NCBI RefSeq assembly: GCF_019145375.1 | Contig: NZ_JAHSTX010000001.1 | Location: forward strand, 3,199,001-3,263,000 | Source of the DNA: Pseudomonas triticicola | GTDB lineage: Bacteria > Pseudomonadota > Gammaproteobacteria > Pseudomonadales > Pseudomonadaceae | Length of the DNA stretch: 64,000 bases | Direction of reading: 5' to 3' | Shown here: positions 9,402-18,165 of the stretch, in pieces | Numbering within the stretch: the first letter of the stretch is position 1 | Layout: each line of letters starts with the position of its first letter | The notes under the pieces: model-generated | What the model saw: only the letters and a program-made list of their open reading frames with translations | Told to the model about the DNA's origin: nothing | Database searches by the model: none | Translations under genes and position numbers: made by a program

Positions 9402-11015
9402 ATGTTACGAATCACCGAACTCAAGCTGCCAATCGACCATCCCGAAGAAGACCTGCGCGTCGCCATCGTGCAACGCCTGGGCATCGCCAGCGATGATCTG
9501 CTCGATTTCACCTTGTTCAAGCGCAGCTATGACGCGCGCAAAAAGTCCTCCGAACTGTGCTTCATCTACACCATCGACCTCAACGTACGCGACGAGGCCA
9601 GAGTGTTGGGCAAGTTCGCCGACGACCGTAACGTCAACGTGGCGCCGGATGTCAGCTACAAATTCGTCGGCCAGGCACCGAGCGATCTCGGCCAACGGCC
9701 GATCGTCGTCGGTTTCGGCCCGTGCGGCATCTTCGCCGGCCTGCTGCTGGCGCAGATGGGTTTCAAACCGATCATTCTCGAACGCGGCACCGAAGTCCGT
9801 CAGCGCACCAAGGACACCTGGGGCCTGTGGCGCAAAAGCGTGCTCAATCCCGAGTCCAACGTACAGTTTGGCGAAGGCGGCGCGGGCACGTTCTCCGACG
9901 GCAAGCTGTACAGCCAGATCAAGGACCCGAAATTCCTCGGCCGCAAAGTCCTGCACGAGTTCGTCAAGGCCGGCGCGCCGGAAGAAATCCTCTACGTCAG
10001 CAAGCCGCACATCGGTACGTTCCGCCTGACCGGCATGGTCGAAAACATGCGCGAGCAGATCCGTGAGCTGGGCGGTGAAGTGCGCTTCCAGGAGCGCGTC
10101 AGCGACGTGCTGATCGAAGACGGCCAACTGGTGGGCGTGCAACTGGCCAGCGGCGAAACCCTGCATTCGAAGCATGTGGTTCTGGCCCTCGGCCACAGTG
10201 CCCGCGACACCTTCCGCATGCTCCACAGCCGTGGCGTGTTCATGGAAGCCAAGCCGTTCTCGGTGGGTTTCCGCATCGAACATCCGCAATCGCTGATCGA
10301 CCGCGCGCGCCTGGGCAAATACGCCGGCCACCCGAAACTCGGCGCTGCCGATTACAAACTGGTGCACCACGCCAAGAACGGGCGCTCGGTCTACAGCTTC
10401 TGCATGTGCCCGGGCGGCACTGTGGTCGCGGCGACGTCCGAGCCCAATCGCGTAGTCACCAATGGCATGAGCCAGTACTCGCGTAACGAGCGCAATGCCA
10501 ACTCCGGCATCGTCGTCGGCATCACCCCGGAAGTCGATTATCCGGGCGGCCCGCTCGCCGGTATCGAGTTGCAGGAACGCCTGGAATCCCACGCGTTCAT
10601 CCTTGGCGGCAGCGACTACAAGGCCCCGGCGCAACTCGTCGGCGACTTTATCAACGACATTCCATCGACCGAACTGGGCGAAGTCGAGCCGTCGTACAAA
10701 CCAGGCGTGGCGCTGGGCGATCTGGCCTTGGCGCTCCCGGAGTTTGCCATTGAGGCGATCCGTGAAGCCTTGCCGGCGTTCGAGAAGCAGATTCGCGGGT
10801 ATTCGCTGCACGACGCCGTGCTGACCGGGATCGAGACGCGCACTTCATCGCCGCTGCGCATCACCCGCAACGAGTCGCTGCAGAGCATGAACGTCAAAGG
10901 CCTGTTCCCGGCCGGTGAAGGCGCGGGCTATGCCGGCGGGATTCTCTCGGCGGGTGTCGACGGGATTCGCATTGCCGAGGCGGTAGCGCGGGATATCCTC
11001 GGCCTCGACGCCTGA
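9402..11015 (+). CDS. NAD(P)/FAD-dependent oxidoreductase (COG2509-like)
   Basis: 537 residues. An N-terminal region of about 90 residues (RITELKLPIDHPEEDLRVAIVQRLG) precedes the FAD-binding Rossmann motif PIVVGFGPCGIFAGLLLAQMG near residue 100. The glycine-rich VQFGEGGAGTFSDGKLYSQI and the C-terminal GLFPAGEGAGYAGGILSAGVDGIRIAEAVA complete the uncharacterised FAD-dependent dehydrogenase family. The start at 9402 is preferred to 9372 because family members begin MLRITELKLP. The substrate is unknown. Confidence 0.88.
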   Translation: MLRITELKLPIDHPEEDLRVAIVQRLGIASDDLLDFTLFKRSYDARKKSSELCFIYTIDLNVRDEARVLGKFADDRNVNVAPDVSYKFVGQAPSDLGQRPIVVGFGPCGIFAGLLLAQMGFKPIILERGTEVRQRTKDTWGLWRKSVLNPESNVQFGEGGAGTFSDGKLYSQIKDPKFLGRKVLHEFVKAGAPEEILYVSKPHIGTFRLTGMVENMREQIRELGGEVRFQERVSDVLIEDGQLVGVQLASGETLHSKHVVLALGHSARDTFRMLHSRGVFMEAKPFSVGFRIEHPQSLIDRARLGKYAGHPKLGAADYKLVHHAKNGRSVYSFCMCPGGTVVAATSEPNRVVTNGMSQYSRNERNANSGIVVGITPEVDYPGGPLAGIELQERLESHAFILGGSDYKAPAQLVGDFINDIPSTELGEVEPSYKPGVALGDLALALPEFAIEAIREALPAFEKQIRGYSLHDAVLTGIETRTSSPLRITRNESLQSMNVKGLFPAGEGAGYAGGILSAGVDGIRIAEAVARDILGLDA

Positions 11016-11041
11016 TCCGCTAAGTTCGCAACAACGCAAAA

Positions 11042-11135
11042 CCCTGTGGGAGCGAGCCTGCTCGCGAAAGCGGTCTGTCACTCAACGAAGTTGTAGAATG
11101 TGACTCCGCCTTCGCGAGCAGCCTCGCTCCCACAG
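11042..11135. repeat. Paired inverted REP element (REPIN-like)
   Basis: Head-first pair. The second arm carries one mismatch (GCAGCCTCGC in place of GCAGGCTCGC). It lies between convergent genes. Confidence 0.88.
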
Positions 11136-11153
11136 TGGTTTCTGCTTTTGGCT

Positions 11154-12248
11154 TTAGATATTCGCGCGCAGCACCGAGGTCGGCAACGCCTCTCCGCGCT
11201 CGGCACTCGCGGCCACCGCTGCAATCAAATCACCCAGTTCGTAACCCTGCGCTTTCAACCAGTTCTGGTCGTAATAGGTGTCGGCATAACGCTCGCCGCC
11301 ATCGCACAGGATCGCCACGATCGACCCCGACTGCCCCGCCGCTTTCATCTGCTGCGCTGCCATCAGCGCACCGATCAGATTGGTCCCGCTCGACCCGCCG
11401 ACATGCCGCCCCAAACGCTGCGCCAGATAATGCATGGCCGCCAGCGACAGGGCGTCCGGCACCTTGACCATCGCATCGATCACCTTGGGCAGGAACGACG
11501 CTTCGACCCGAGGCCGGCCAATGCCTTCTATGCGCGAGCCGCAGTCCAGGCGCAGGCTGGCATCTCCGGTCTGGTAAAAATCGAAGAACACCGAACGCTC
11601 GGCATCGGCACACAACACGCGGGTGCAATGCTGGCGATAGCGCACGTAACGGCCGAGGGTCGCGGTGGTGCCGCCGGTGCCGGGGCTGGAAATCAGCCAG
11701 GTCGGCTCAGGGTGTTTTTCGAAGCGCATCTGCTGGAAGATCGACTCGGCGATGTTGTTGTTCGCTCGCCAGTCGGTGGCGCGTTCAGCGTAAGTGAACT
11801 GATCGATGAAGTGACCGCCATGCTCGCGGGCCAGGCGCTCGGATTCGGCGTAGATCTGCGTCGGATCCTGCACCAGATGGCTCTGCCCGCCGTAGAAGGC
11901 AATCTGGGCAATCTTCTCTTTCGAGGTGGTCGCCGGCATCACCGCGATAAACGGCAAACCGAGCATGCGCGCGAAATACGCTTCGGAAATCGCCGTCGAG
12001 CCGCTGGACGCTTCGATCACTGGCGCGCCGGGTTTCAGCCAGCCGTTACACAGCGCGTAGAGGAACAGCGAACGGGCCAGGCGATGCTTGAGGCTGCCGG
12101 TCGGGTGGCTGGATTCGTCCTTGAAATACAACTCGATGCCGGCAAAACCGGGCAGCGGCAAAGGGATCAGGTGGGTGTCGGCGCTGCGCTGGAAGTCCGC
12201 CTCAATGATGCGGATGGCTTCGCGGGCCCACTGTCGGTTGTCGCTCAT
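11154..12248 (-). CDS. PLP-dependent cysteine synthase family protein
   Basis: 364 residues, fold-type II PLP enzyme. The PLP lysine is expected at Lys54 in [13 protein letters not shown]. The substrate loop is [16 protein letters not shown] and the phosphate-binding glycine loop is [15 protein letters not shown]. It is longer than CysK/CysM (about 310-320) and diverges from them in several motifs, so O-acetylserine sulfhydrylase activity should not be assumed; cysteine or diamino acid metabolism are both possible. The start at 12248 (MSDNRQW) is chosen over upstream codons without a SD. Confidence 0.85.
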   Translation of the reverse strand: MSDNRQWAREAIRIIEADFQRSADTHLIPLPLPGFAGIELYFKDESSHPTGSLKHRLARSLFLYALCNGWLKPGAPVIEASSGSTAISEAYFARMLGLPFIAVMPATTSKEKIAQIAFYGGQSHLVQDPTQIYAESERLAREHGGHFIDQFTYAERATDWRANNNIAESIFQQMRFEKHPEPTWLISSPGTGGTTATLGRYVRYRQHCTRVLCADAERSVFFDFYQTGDASLRLDCGSRIEGIGRPRVEASFLPKVIDAMVKVPDALSLAAMHYLAQRLGRHVGGSSGTNLIGALMAAQQMKAAGQSGSIVAILCDGGERYADTYYDQNWLKAQGYELGDLIAAVAASAERGEALPTSVLRANI

Positions 12249-12499
12249 GGTTTCGGTTCTCGTTGAATCAGCCAGAAAATCGGTCTTCTGAAAAAGGTCT
12301 GCCGCAAGCTTAGGAAAAATCCCGCAGGCGGCAAAGATACAGCTGAGTCTCAATGTGTCAGGCAACTGCTAGGCTCAGTGCTGCCCGTACCAGACAGCCT
12401 GTAACGACATATAACAAAAAAGAATATAACTTTTGTTTTAACAACTAACGGTACGGGTTAGGGTGTTTCACCTTTTTCTTGATTCGATGGAGAGCGACC

Positions 12500-13687
12500 T
12501 TGCCTCTGCGTAGCACTTTCACGCGTTTCTTTCAGTTGGAAGCCGCCAGCGGTCTGCTATTGATCGCCGCAGCCGTTCTCGCGCTGATCATCAACAACTC
12601 ACCGCTGTCGTGGCTGTACACCGGCCTGCTCGACACTCCTGTGGTGGCGCAGATCGGCGCGTTGAAAATCGCCAAACCCCTGCTGCTGTGGATCAACGAC
12701 GGCCTGATGGCGATGTTCTTCCTGCTGATCGGTCTGGAAGTGAAACGCGAAGTGCTCGACGGCCAATTGTCCAAGCCTTCGCAGATCGTCCTGCCCGGCG
12801 CAGCGGCGATCGGCGGCATGCTGGTGCCGGCGCTGATCTACTGGTTCCTCAACCGCGACAACCCCGCCGCCCTGAGTGGCTGGGCCATTCCCACCGCCAC
12901 CGATATCGCCTTCGCCCTCGGCGTACTGGCGCTGCTCGGCAAGCGCGTGCCGGTGTCGCTGAAACTGTTCCTGATGACCCTGGCGATCATCGATGACCTC
13001 GGCGCCATCGTCATCATCGCAATCTTCTATTCCGGCGAACTCTCGACCCTGTCCCTTGGCCTGGCGGCTGCGTGCATTGCCGCGCTGGTGGCGATGAACC
13101 GGCTCGGCGTGGTCAAGCTCGGGCCGTACATGATCATCGGCCTGATCCTCTGGGTCTGCGTGCTCAAGAGCGGTGTCCACGCGACACTTGCCGGTGTGAC
13201 TCTGGCGTTCTGCATTCCCCTGCGCACGAAAAACGCTGAATCGTCGCCGCTGCTGACCCTCGAACACGCGCTGCACCCGTGGGTCGCCTACGGCATCCTG
13301 CCGCTGTTCGCCTTCGCCAACGCCGGCCTGTCACTGAGCGGCGTCACCGTCGAAAGCTTCACCCACGACGTACCGATGGGCATCGCCATCGGCCTGCTGC
13401 TGGGCAAGACCATCGGCGTGTTCGGCCTGACTTGGCTGGCGGTCAAGATCGGCATCGCCGCCCTGCCCCAAGGCGCCAACTGGGGCCAGGTCCTCGGCGT
13501 CGCGATCCTCTGCGGCATAGGCTTCACCATGAGCCTGTTCGTCGGCTCGCTGGCCTTCGAACCCGGCGTGAGTGATTATGCCGGCATGGATCGCATGGGC
13601 ATCCTCACCGGCTCGATCCTCGCGGCGGTGATTGGTTATGCGGTGACGGCGGCGGCGAGTCGCAGGGGTACGATACAAGCTTCCTGA
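12500..13687 (+). CDS. nhaA: Na+/H+ antiporter NhaA
   Basis: 395 residues, an inner-membrane antiporter of 12 helices that exchanges Na+ (or Li+) for H+ for pH and sodium homeostasis. Family segments are [45 protein letters not shown] and [13 protein letters not shown], plus the adjacent aspartates in [16 protein letters not shown] that form the ion site. The start is taken as TTG at 12500, seven bases after GGAGA, giving [14 protein letters not shown]; an earlier TTG at 12479 lacks a SD. The A/T-rich 12366-12470 stretch upstream probably holds the promoter. Confidence 0.92.
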   Translation: MPLRSTFTRFFQLEAASGLLLIAAAVLALIINNSPLSWLYTGLLDTPVVAQIGALKIAKPLLLWINDGLMAMFFLLIGLEVKREVLDGQLSKPSQIVLPGAAAIGGMLVPALIYWFLNRDNPAALSGWAIPTATDIAFALGVLALLGKRVPVSLKLFLMTLAIIDDLGAIVIIAIFYSGELSTLSLGLAAACIAALVAMNRLGVVKLGPYMIIGLILWVCVLKSGVHATLAGVTLAFCIPLRTKNAESSPLLTLEHALHPWVAYGILPLFAFANAGLSLSGVTVESFTHDVPMGIAIGLLLGKTIGVFGLTWLAVKIGIAALPQGANWGQVLGVAILCGIGFTMSLFVGSLAFEPGVSDYAGMDRMGILTGSILAAVIGYAVTAAASRRGTIQAS

Positions 13688-13810
13688 AGTTTGTTCCGGC
13701 GAATGGCACAGCCCTTCAACAGACGAGGGGCTTGGCTGTAAACCTTGCAAATGTGCTATATCTTGCGCAAGAAACAGCCATCTACTCTTTACACCCTTTT
13801 GGAGTCATTC

Positions 13811-14080
13811 ATGTCGCGCAAAGCCGAAAAACGCCCAATGACTGATGATCAGATTGCTGTTCAGGAGTCACGAATTCCTGACATCGCTTTAAAGGCCTTC
13901 AGCAATGCCTACAAAATGGCGCTCGCAAACGGCGCAGCGGTGCTTGTCGCTAAAGATGGTCAACTGCTTGAAGTGACCGAGAAGACTTCCATCGTTTTGC
14001 GGTCGATTGGCGCCTACGGCAATCTGAAAAGCGGAACGCGTCTGCACATCAATAAATCTTCAAAACAGGTTACTTCTTGA
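13811..14080 (+). CDS. Small protein, probable partner (antitoxin candidate) of the zeta-like toxin
   Basis: 89 residues, soluble and basic at the ends. A central segment reads ALKAFSNAYKMALANGAAVLVAKDGQLLEVTEKTSIVLRSIG. The ATG at 13811 follows GGAG at a good distance. It overlaps the next gene by the TTGA junction, the tight antitoxin-toxin arrangement. I do not recognise the fold. The small size, upstream position and overlap are the only grounds for the antitoxin label. GC is lower than in the neighbouring nhaA. Confidence 0.7.
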   Translation: MSRKAEKRPMTDDQIAVQESRIPDIALKAFSNAYKMALANGAAVLVAKDGQLLEVTEKTSIVLRSIGAYGNLKSGTRLHINKSSKQVTS

Positions 14081-14817
14081 GCACACCGAGAATACGGATA
14101 TTTGCGGGACCGAACGGATCCGGGAAAAGCACATTCAATCGACTTGTCCCTGCGCACCTGCTGGGCAACTACATAAATCCTGACGACATCGAGCGCTCAA
14201 TCAAAGATACCGGTTACTTTGATTTCGGTTCTTATCGCATCGAAGCACATAAGGCGGAGCTTTTCGACTTTCTCCGTGCTCACCCCCTGCTGAAAAAATC
14301 GCCTCGTTCGCAGGCAAAGCTTGATGACCTCGCAATTGATGGAATCCGGCTCAACTTTTCGAATACTGAAATCGACTCGTACGTTGCGTCGGCACTCTGC
14401 GACTTCATCCGTAGATCGTTGATAAAAGAACGCATCAGCTTTACGTTCGAAACCGTCATGTCCTCCGCGGACAAAGTCAGCCTCCTCGCTGAAGCGAGTA
14501 AATCCGGCTATAGGGTCTACGTCTATTACGTGGCGACAGCGGATCCGCAGATAAATATTGCGAGAGTTGCATACCGCGTTTCCCGAGGCGGGCATAACGT
14601 TCCTGCTGAAAAAATTGAAGCTCGATACTGGCGATCTCTCGAGCTTTTATCCGAAGCTATTCTGGCCTCCAATCGGGCGTATATTTTCGATAACTCTGAT
14701 GAAGGCAGTGAAGACCTGACGCAGATAGCTGAAATTACGGATGGAGAACTGATCGAAATCAAATCAGACACTCAACCGCCGTGGTTCAAGCAGTTCGTGC
14801 TGGATAAATTGCTTTAG
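14077..14817 (+). CDS. Zeta toxin-like P-loop kinase
   Basis: 246 residues. Walker A is GPNGSGKST at 11-19, followed by NPDDI. The ISFTFETVMSS segment and the RVSRGGHNVPAEKIEARYWRSLELL block are characteristic of zeta/PezT-type UDP-N-acetylglucosamine kinases and related P-loop kinases. Zeta toxins block peptidoglycan synthesis by phosphorylating UDP-GlcNAc. The start is TTG at 14077, overlapping the stop of the small upstream gene, with the P-loop at the expected distance. AT-rich codon use marks it as acquired. A housekeeping kinase is possible but less likely given the partner. Confidence 0.8.
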   Translation: MSTPRIRIFAGPNGSGKSTFNRLVPAHLLGNYINPDDIERSIKDTGYFDFGSYRIEAHKAELFDFLRAHPLLKKSPRSQAKLDDLAIDGIRLNFSNTEIDSYVASALCDFIRRSLIKERISFTFETVMSSADKVSLLAEASKSGYRVYVYYVATADPQINIARVAYRVSRGGHNVPAEKIEARYWRSLELLSEAILASNRAYIFDNSDEGSEDLTQIAEITDGELIEIKSDTQPPWFKQFVLDKLL

Positions 14818-15018
14818 ATTCATTTCGAAATTCACATTGCCAATTGGTAACGATGAGTTTGCGTAGCAGACTGCTCCACGTCTCTGCGGCAGACCTCGTT
14901 CAAGTCGAACAATCCCCACGTCATTAGCGACCCGTCCTACAGCCACACTTTCCCCGCTTCGATAACGTCGTGCAGCCCCTTTCCGAGGGGCTGTCGATGA
15001 TGAACGAAGGGACGATCA

Positions 15019-16242
15019 GTGGCGCGGAACAAGGACATTCCCCGGGTGCAAAACCCGCCGGAGGGCGACGGACATCACGTTACCTGGCGGTATATGACGG
15101 CCGCCGAACTGGCCGAGCGCGAAGCCGGGCAAAACGCTTACGACGCGATGCTGGCGCGGCAGGAGGCGTTCGAGCGCAGCCGTGACGTGGCTGCGAAAAA
15201 ACCTGAAGCCGTGCGTGCCGGCTGTGTATTCGCCAAGTCCTGCAAGTTGCCGGATGCGATTATCGATTACAGCAATCCTTCCGGCATGGTGCCGACCGAC
15301 AGCCTGAAGGATTACGGCGAGCTGATTCTGCTCGGCGCTCGCGAAGCCGACGCAAGCGGCGGCATTCCTCTCAAGAAAATCAGCGCCAACGCCATCCCGG
15401 TCGGGTTCGGCAGTCTGGCCCTGGCAGGCTCGGCTTTTGAAGTGCTACCGGCGCTCGCCTCCCCTGCGGCGGCGGCGTCTTTGGTGGGGCTGGTTGCGCT
15501 TTTGATGCCATCCAGCCTGGGCGACAGCGCGCTCTACACCGATGAGCAACTGAGCACACTCAAACAAGCCCGAACCCGCGTGCGCCTGCGCGTCGAGCAA
15601 CAGGCCGATGGCAGCCTCAAGGGATACGGCTTCTACACCGGCAAGAACCGCGATTGGGAAATGGTCAATGTCGTGCAGTTCATTGCACGCGGCGACCGGT
15701 TCGTTGCGGATCTGGGTGAAGGCGTCGAACTGCTCTGGACCCCGGCGGTGGATGGCTCGGACATTCTCGGCATTCCAGCACTGGAGGCCGCACCGCAGGC
15801 ACCGCATATCTGGGTGTATCCACCGACGAAGGCGGCGGACGGGATACTGGTGAATCCGGTTTATCCGCCGGAGTATCGGGATTTTATTTTGGTGTTTCCC
15901 GCGAGTTCGGGAGTAAAACCTTTATATGCTGTATTGAACACAACACGGAAAGGGTTGGCGCCTGTAGGACATAGCTACCATCAACCACCGACAACAGAGC
16001 AAATAACCGCTTTTCCAGACTTGAAAAAAGTCAAAGACAAAAATCCGGTTCAAGGCGGTGGTGGACTTCGTAAGCGTTGGACTGATGCTAAGGGAAGGAG
16101 AATTTACGAATGGGATTCGAGACATGGAGAGTTAGAAATGTACAGAGACGATGGAGCTCACCTGGGAGCCTTTGATCCCTACACAGGCGAACAACGCGAA
16201 GGTCCGATAAAAGAAAGAAGCATCAAAAAAAGATATTTGTGA
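15019..16242 (+). CDS. Pyocin S-domain protein with C-terminal colicin E3-type 16S rRNase
   Basis: 407 residues. Residues 1-110 are a short N-terminal part with no receptor-binding or TonB-box domain. About 110-190 contain a hydrophobic Ala/Gly-rich stretch, and about 190-310 form the pyocin S translocation-like domain (RVRLRVEQQADGSLKGYGFYTGKNRDW.. to HIWVYPP). The last 60 residues match the colicin E3/cloacin DF13 nuclease. Catalytic residues of E3 (Asp, His, Glu, Arg) are all present at D366, H369, E373 and R400 in EWDSRHGELE..KER. The start is GTG at 15019 with GAAGG upstream. Base composition drops sharply from about 15880, the boundary of the toxin part. It is too short for a classic S-pyocin, so delivery by another route such as type VI secretion is possible. 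Confidence 0.88.
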   Translation: MARNKDIPRVQNPPEGDGHHVTWRYMTAAELAEREAGQNAYDAMLARQEAFERSRDVAAKKPEAVRAGCVFAKSCKLPDAIIDYSNPSGMVPTDSLKDYGELILLGAREADASGGIPLKKISANAIPVGFGSLALAGSAFEVLPALASPAAAASLVGLVALLMPSSLGDSALYTDEQLSTLKQARTRVRLRVEQQADGSLKGYGFYTGKNRDWEMVNVVQFIARGDRFVADLGEGVELLWTPAVDGSDILGIPALEAAPQAPHIWVYPPTKAADGILVNPVYPPEYRDFILVFPASSGVKPLYAVLNTTRKGLAPVGHSYHQPPTTEQITAFPDLKKVKDKNPVQGGGGLRKRWTDAKGRRIYEWDSRHGELEMYRDDGAHLGAFDPYTGEQREGPIKERSIKKRYL

Positions 16243-16249
16243 GGTAACT

Positions 16250-16495
16250 ATGGGACTGCAATTGAGACTGGAGTGGTACGACACGAAAACCTTGGAATTT
16301 CAGGGTGAGGAGTCGTCAAAAGATCTGGGAGATGATGAATCGGTGTTGAATGCTTTGAGCATCCCGGTGGAAGGCACCATAAATAACGGTAGTTTCAATG
16401 TTGTGGAACAGTGGCTCGATGTAATTCAGCCATATTTTCAACATCAGATTGCTCTCCCAAAAAACGACTACCAAATCTCGTTTGACTACAGTTAA
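16250..16495 (+). CDS. Colicin E3/cloacin-type immunity protein
   Basis: 81 acidic residues, seven bases after the effector stop, with GAGGTAACT as SD. The sequence (MGLQLRLEWYDTKTLEFQGEE.., SKDLGDDESV, NNGSFNVVEQW, IQPYFQHQI, YQISFDY) follows the colicin E3 immunity protein Im3 nearly segment by segment, so it should bind and block the nuclease domain of the preceding gene. Low GC matches the toxin end of its partner, consistent with joint transfer. Confidence 0.9.
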   Translation: MGLQLRLEWYDTKTLEFQGEESSKDLGDDESVLNALSIPVEGTINNGSFNVVEQWLDVIQPYFQHQIALPKNDYQISFDYS

Positions 16496-16775
16496 CACCG
16501 ACAGACAGGAAGTTTTTCACCTAATAAACTTCCTTTCCATCACCGGATTCTTCCCTGACGAAGTTCAAGATGACTCCTTGCAATTCGAGCTGGATATCAC
16601 AGGCAGCGAGATGAATGAAAAAGTGGCCCAGCTCATTGAATCCAAGCCCTTGGATGAGGTGGAACCCGGCGAGCTGTTGTTGACTCAGGATCAGGTAACC
16701 GCATTGGAAACCCTGCTCAACGTCAGTTTTCCAAAGGGCCTCGAATACTTCATGGGCACCTGCGCCACATACTGA
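16449..16775 (+). CDS. Second immunity-like reading frame without a normal start codon
   Basis: An open frame in another phase overlaps the last 47 bases of the immunity gene and ends at 16775. The part that looks like protein begins around FLSITGFFPDEVQDDSLQFELDITGSEMNEKVAQ (from about 16527) and ends FPKGLEYFMGTCATY. It has no ATG or GTG: the only formal start is a TTG at 16449 inside the immunity gene. AGGAAG at 16507-16512 sits in front of an ATA at 16524 where an ATG would be expected. It is acidic, like bacteriocin immunity proteins. It may be an orphan immunity gene whose start decayed, or a gene started at a rare codon. Confidence 0.45.
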   Translation: MLSQKTTTKSRLTTVNTDRQEVFHLINFLSITGFFPDEVQDDSLQFELDITGSEMNEKVAQLIESKPLDEVEPGELLLTQDQVTALETLLNVSFPKGLEYFMGTCATY

Positions 16776-16793
16776 ATGAGCAATTCACAAACA

Positions 16794-16834
16794 AAGAAAA
16801 ACCCCGACCAGTCACCTGATCGGGGTTTTCTTTT
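16794..16834. terminator. Bidirectional terminator between the immunity region and the SlyB-like gene
   Basis: AAGAAAACCCCGA / TCGGGGTTTTCTT stem with a short loop, an A-run before and T-rich after, lies between convergent genes and serves both. Confidence 0.88.
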
Positions 16835-16848
16835 ACCCAGCTTCCCGC

Positions 16849-17313
16849 TTAGTGCGAAACGCGGCTGGTTCCGCCAACGGTGGAGATCCGTACCCGCTCG
16901 CCAACGCGGAATACTTCATTCTCCTGAACCTGCTGCACATAGGCGCGCATGCTGCCGTCGTCTTCGCGGACGGTGATTTCCACGCCCTGGGTGCGGGTCA
17001 GGCCTTCTTCGGTGGCCGAGCCAAGCAGGCCGCCGGCCACTGCGCCGATGACCGCAGCGACGATGCTGCCCTTGCCGCCGCCGATGGCGCTGCCGCCGAC
17101 GCCGCCGACCACGGCGCCTGCTGCGCCACCGATCGGGGTCTTGGTGCCTTCGATTTTTACCGGTCGCAGGGATTCGATGGTGCCCATGCGAATCGTCTGC
17201 ACACGACGCGCTTCGTCACGGGAGTAGGAGTCGCCGGTGAGGCTCGATTGGCAGCCGGTCAGCAACATCGCCATCGTCGAAAAGGAAGCAACCAGCAGAA
17301 CAGACTTACGCAT
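16849..17313 (-). CDS. Glycine-zipper 2TM outer-membrane lipoprotein (SlyB-like)
   Basis: 154 residues. A lipoprotein signal (MAMLLTGC, Cys21) is followed by a glycine zipper at about 65-105 (GGAAGAVVGGVGGSAIGGGKGS...GAVAGGLLGSATEEG) that forms two membrane-inserting hairpins. The C-terminal beta part (VEITVREDDGSMRAYVQQ..FRVGERVRI) is typical of SlyB/PcpA proteins that stabilise outer-membrane proteins. The start at 17313 is set by the signal peptide; the longer frame upstream lacks one. Confidence 0.87.
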   Translation of the reverse strand: MRKSVLLVASFSTMAMLLTGCQSSLTGDSYSRDEARRVQTIRMGTIESLRPVKIEGTKTPIGGAAGAVVGGVGGSAIGGGKGSIVAAVIGAVAGGLLGSATEEGLTRTQGVEITVREDDGSMRAYVQQVQENEVFRVGERVRISTVGGTSRVSH

Positions 17314-17493
17314 AGCATCAACTCCAAAAGAACATGTGTTCATTAAACCCCGTGGCCTGGCGCCTGTCACGACACCATCCGGATTAAATTGGCTTCCATT
17401 CAGGCCTGGTACAGATGCCCGCAAGCGTCCACTCAAGGTAGCGTCAAATCAGCGATCCTGCGCCATCCGCGTTTATCTCGCTCGGTAGACTGC

Positions 17494-18141
17494 TCAGGGT
17501 GCCAGTCGTTCCAGAATCCACTCGGTGCCCTGGAGGCGGTAGTTGAGGCGATCGTGCAGGCGGCTCGGCCTGCCCTGCCAGAACTCGATGCGCTCGGGCA
17601 ACAAGCGGTAACCGCCCCAGTGTTCCGGGCAGTGCGGCTGGCTGTCGCTGAAGCGTTGCTCGGTGGCCTTGAGCAAATCTTCCAGTTCGCCACGACCGTT
17701 GATGACCCGGCTCTGCGGCGAAGCCCATGCCCCGAGGCGGCTGCCCAAGGGACGCACTTGATAATAGGCATCGGACTCTTGCGCCGTGACCTTGACCACC
17801 CGCCCTTCGATGCGCACCTGGCGCTCCAGGGTTGGCCAGAAGAAGGTCATGGCGGCAAACGGGTTGGCCGCCAGATGCTGGCCCTTGGCGCTGTCGTAGT
17901 TGGTGAAGAAGGTGAAGCCCTGCTCGTCCAGGCCCTTGAGCAACAGAATGCGACAATGCGGACGACCGTCGGCATCGACCGTGGCCAGGGTCATGGCATT
18001 GGCTTCTACCGGCGCCTGCTCGGTTTTCACCGCATCGGCGAACCACTGGTGAAACAGCGCAAACGGCTCGGCCGGGGCTTGCGCCTCGGTCAAACCGTCA
18101 CGGGTGTAGTCGCGACGCATATCGGCCAGAGCCTGGGTCAT
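17494..18141 (-). CDS. pdxH: Pyridoxamine 5'-phosphate oxidase
   Basis: 215 residues, standard length. This FMN enzyme makes pyridoxal 5'-phosphate from PNP/PMP in the cytoplasm. Diagnostic segments are RRDYTRDGL at the N-terminus, [24 protein letters not shown] (FMN phosphate binding), [16 protein letters not shown], and the C-terminal [22 protein letters not shown]. It lies 24 bases downstream of the OmpA-family gene on the same strand and may be cotranscribed with it. Confidence 0.95.
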   Translation of the reverse strand: MTQALADMRRDYTRDGLTEAQAPAEPFALFHQWFADAVKTEQAPVEANAMTLATVDADGRPHCRILLLKGLDEQGFTFFTNYDSAKGQHLAANPFAAMTFFWPTLERQVRIEGRVVKVTAQESDAYYQVRPLGSRLGAWASPQSRVINGRGELEDLLKATEQRFSDSQPHCPEHWGGYRLLPERIEFWQGRPSRLHDRLNYRLQGTEWILERLAP

Positions 18142-18165
18142 GGCGGATTCCTTTTCGTTAGCGGA

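Noticed and set aside
12366..12499. Sodium riboswitch in front of nhaA
   Set aside because: The A/T-rich 130 bases show no recognisable paired structure; only an ordinary promoter region can be supported.
13740..16800. Prophage remnant around the toxin genes
   Set aside because: No integrase, att-like direct repeats, tail or capsid genes are seen; only low GC and polymorphic toxin content.
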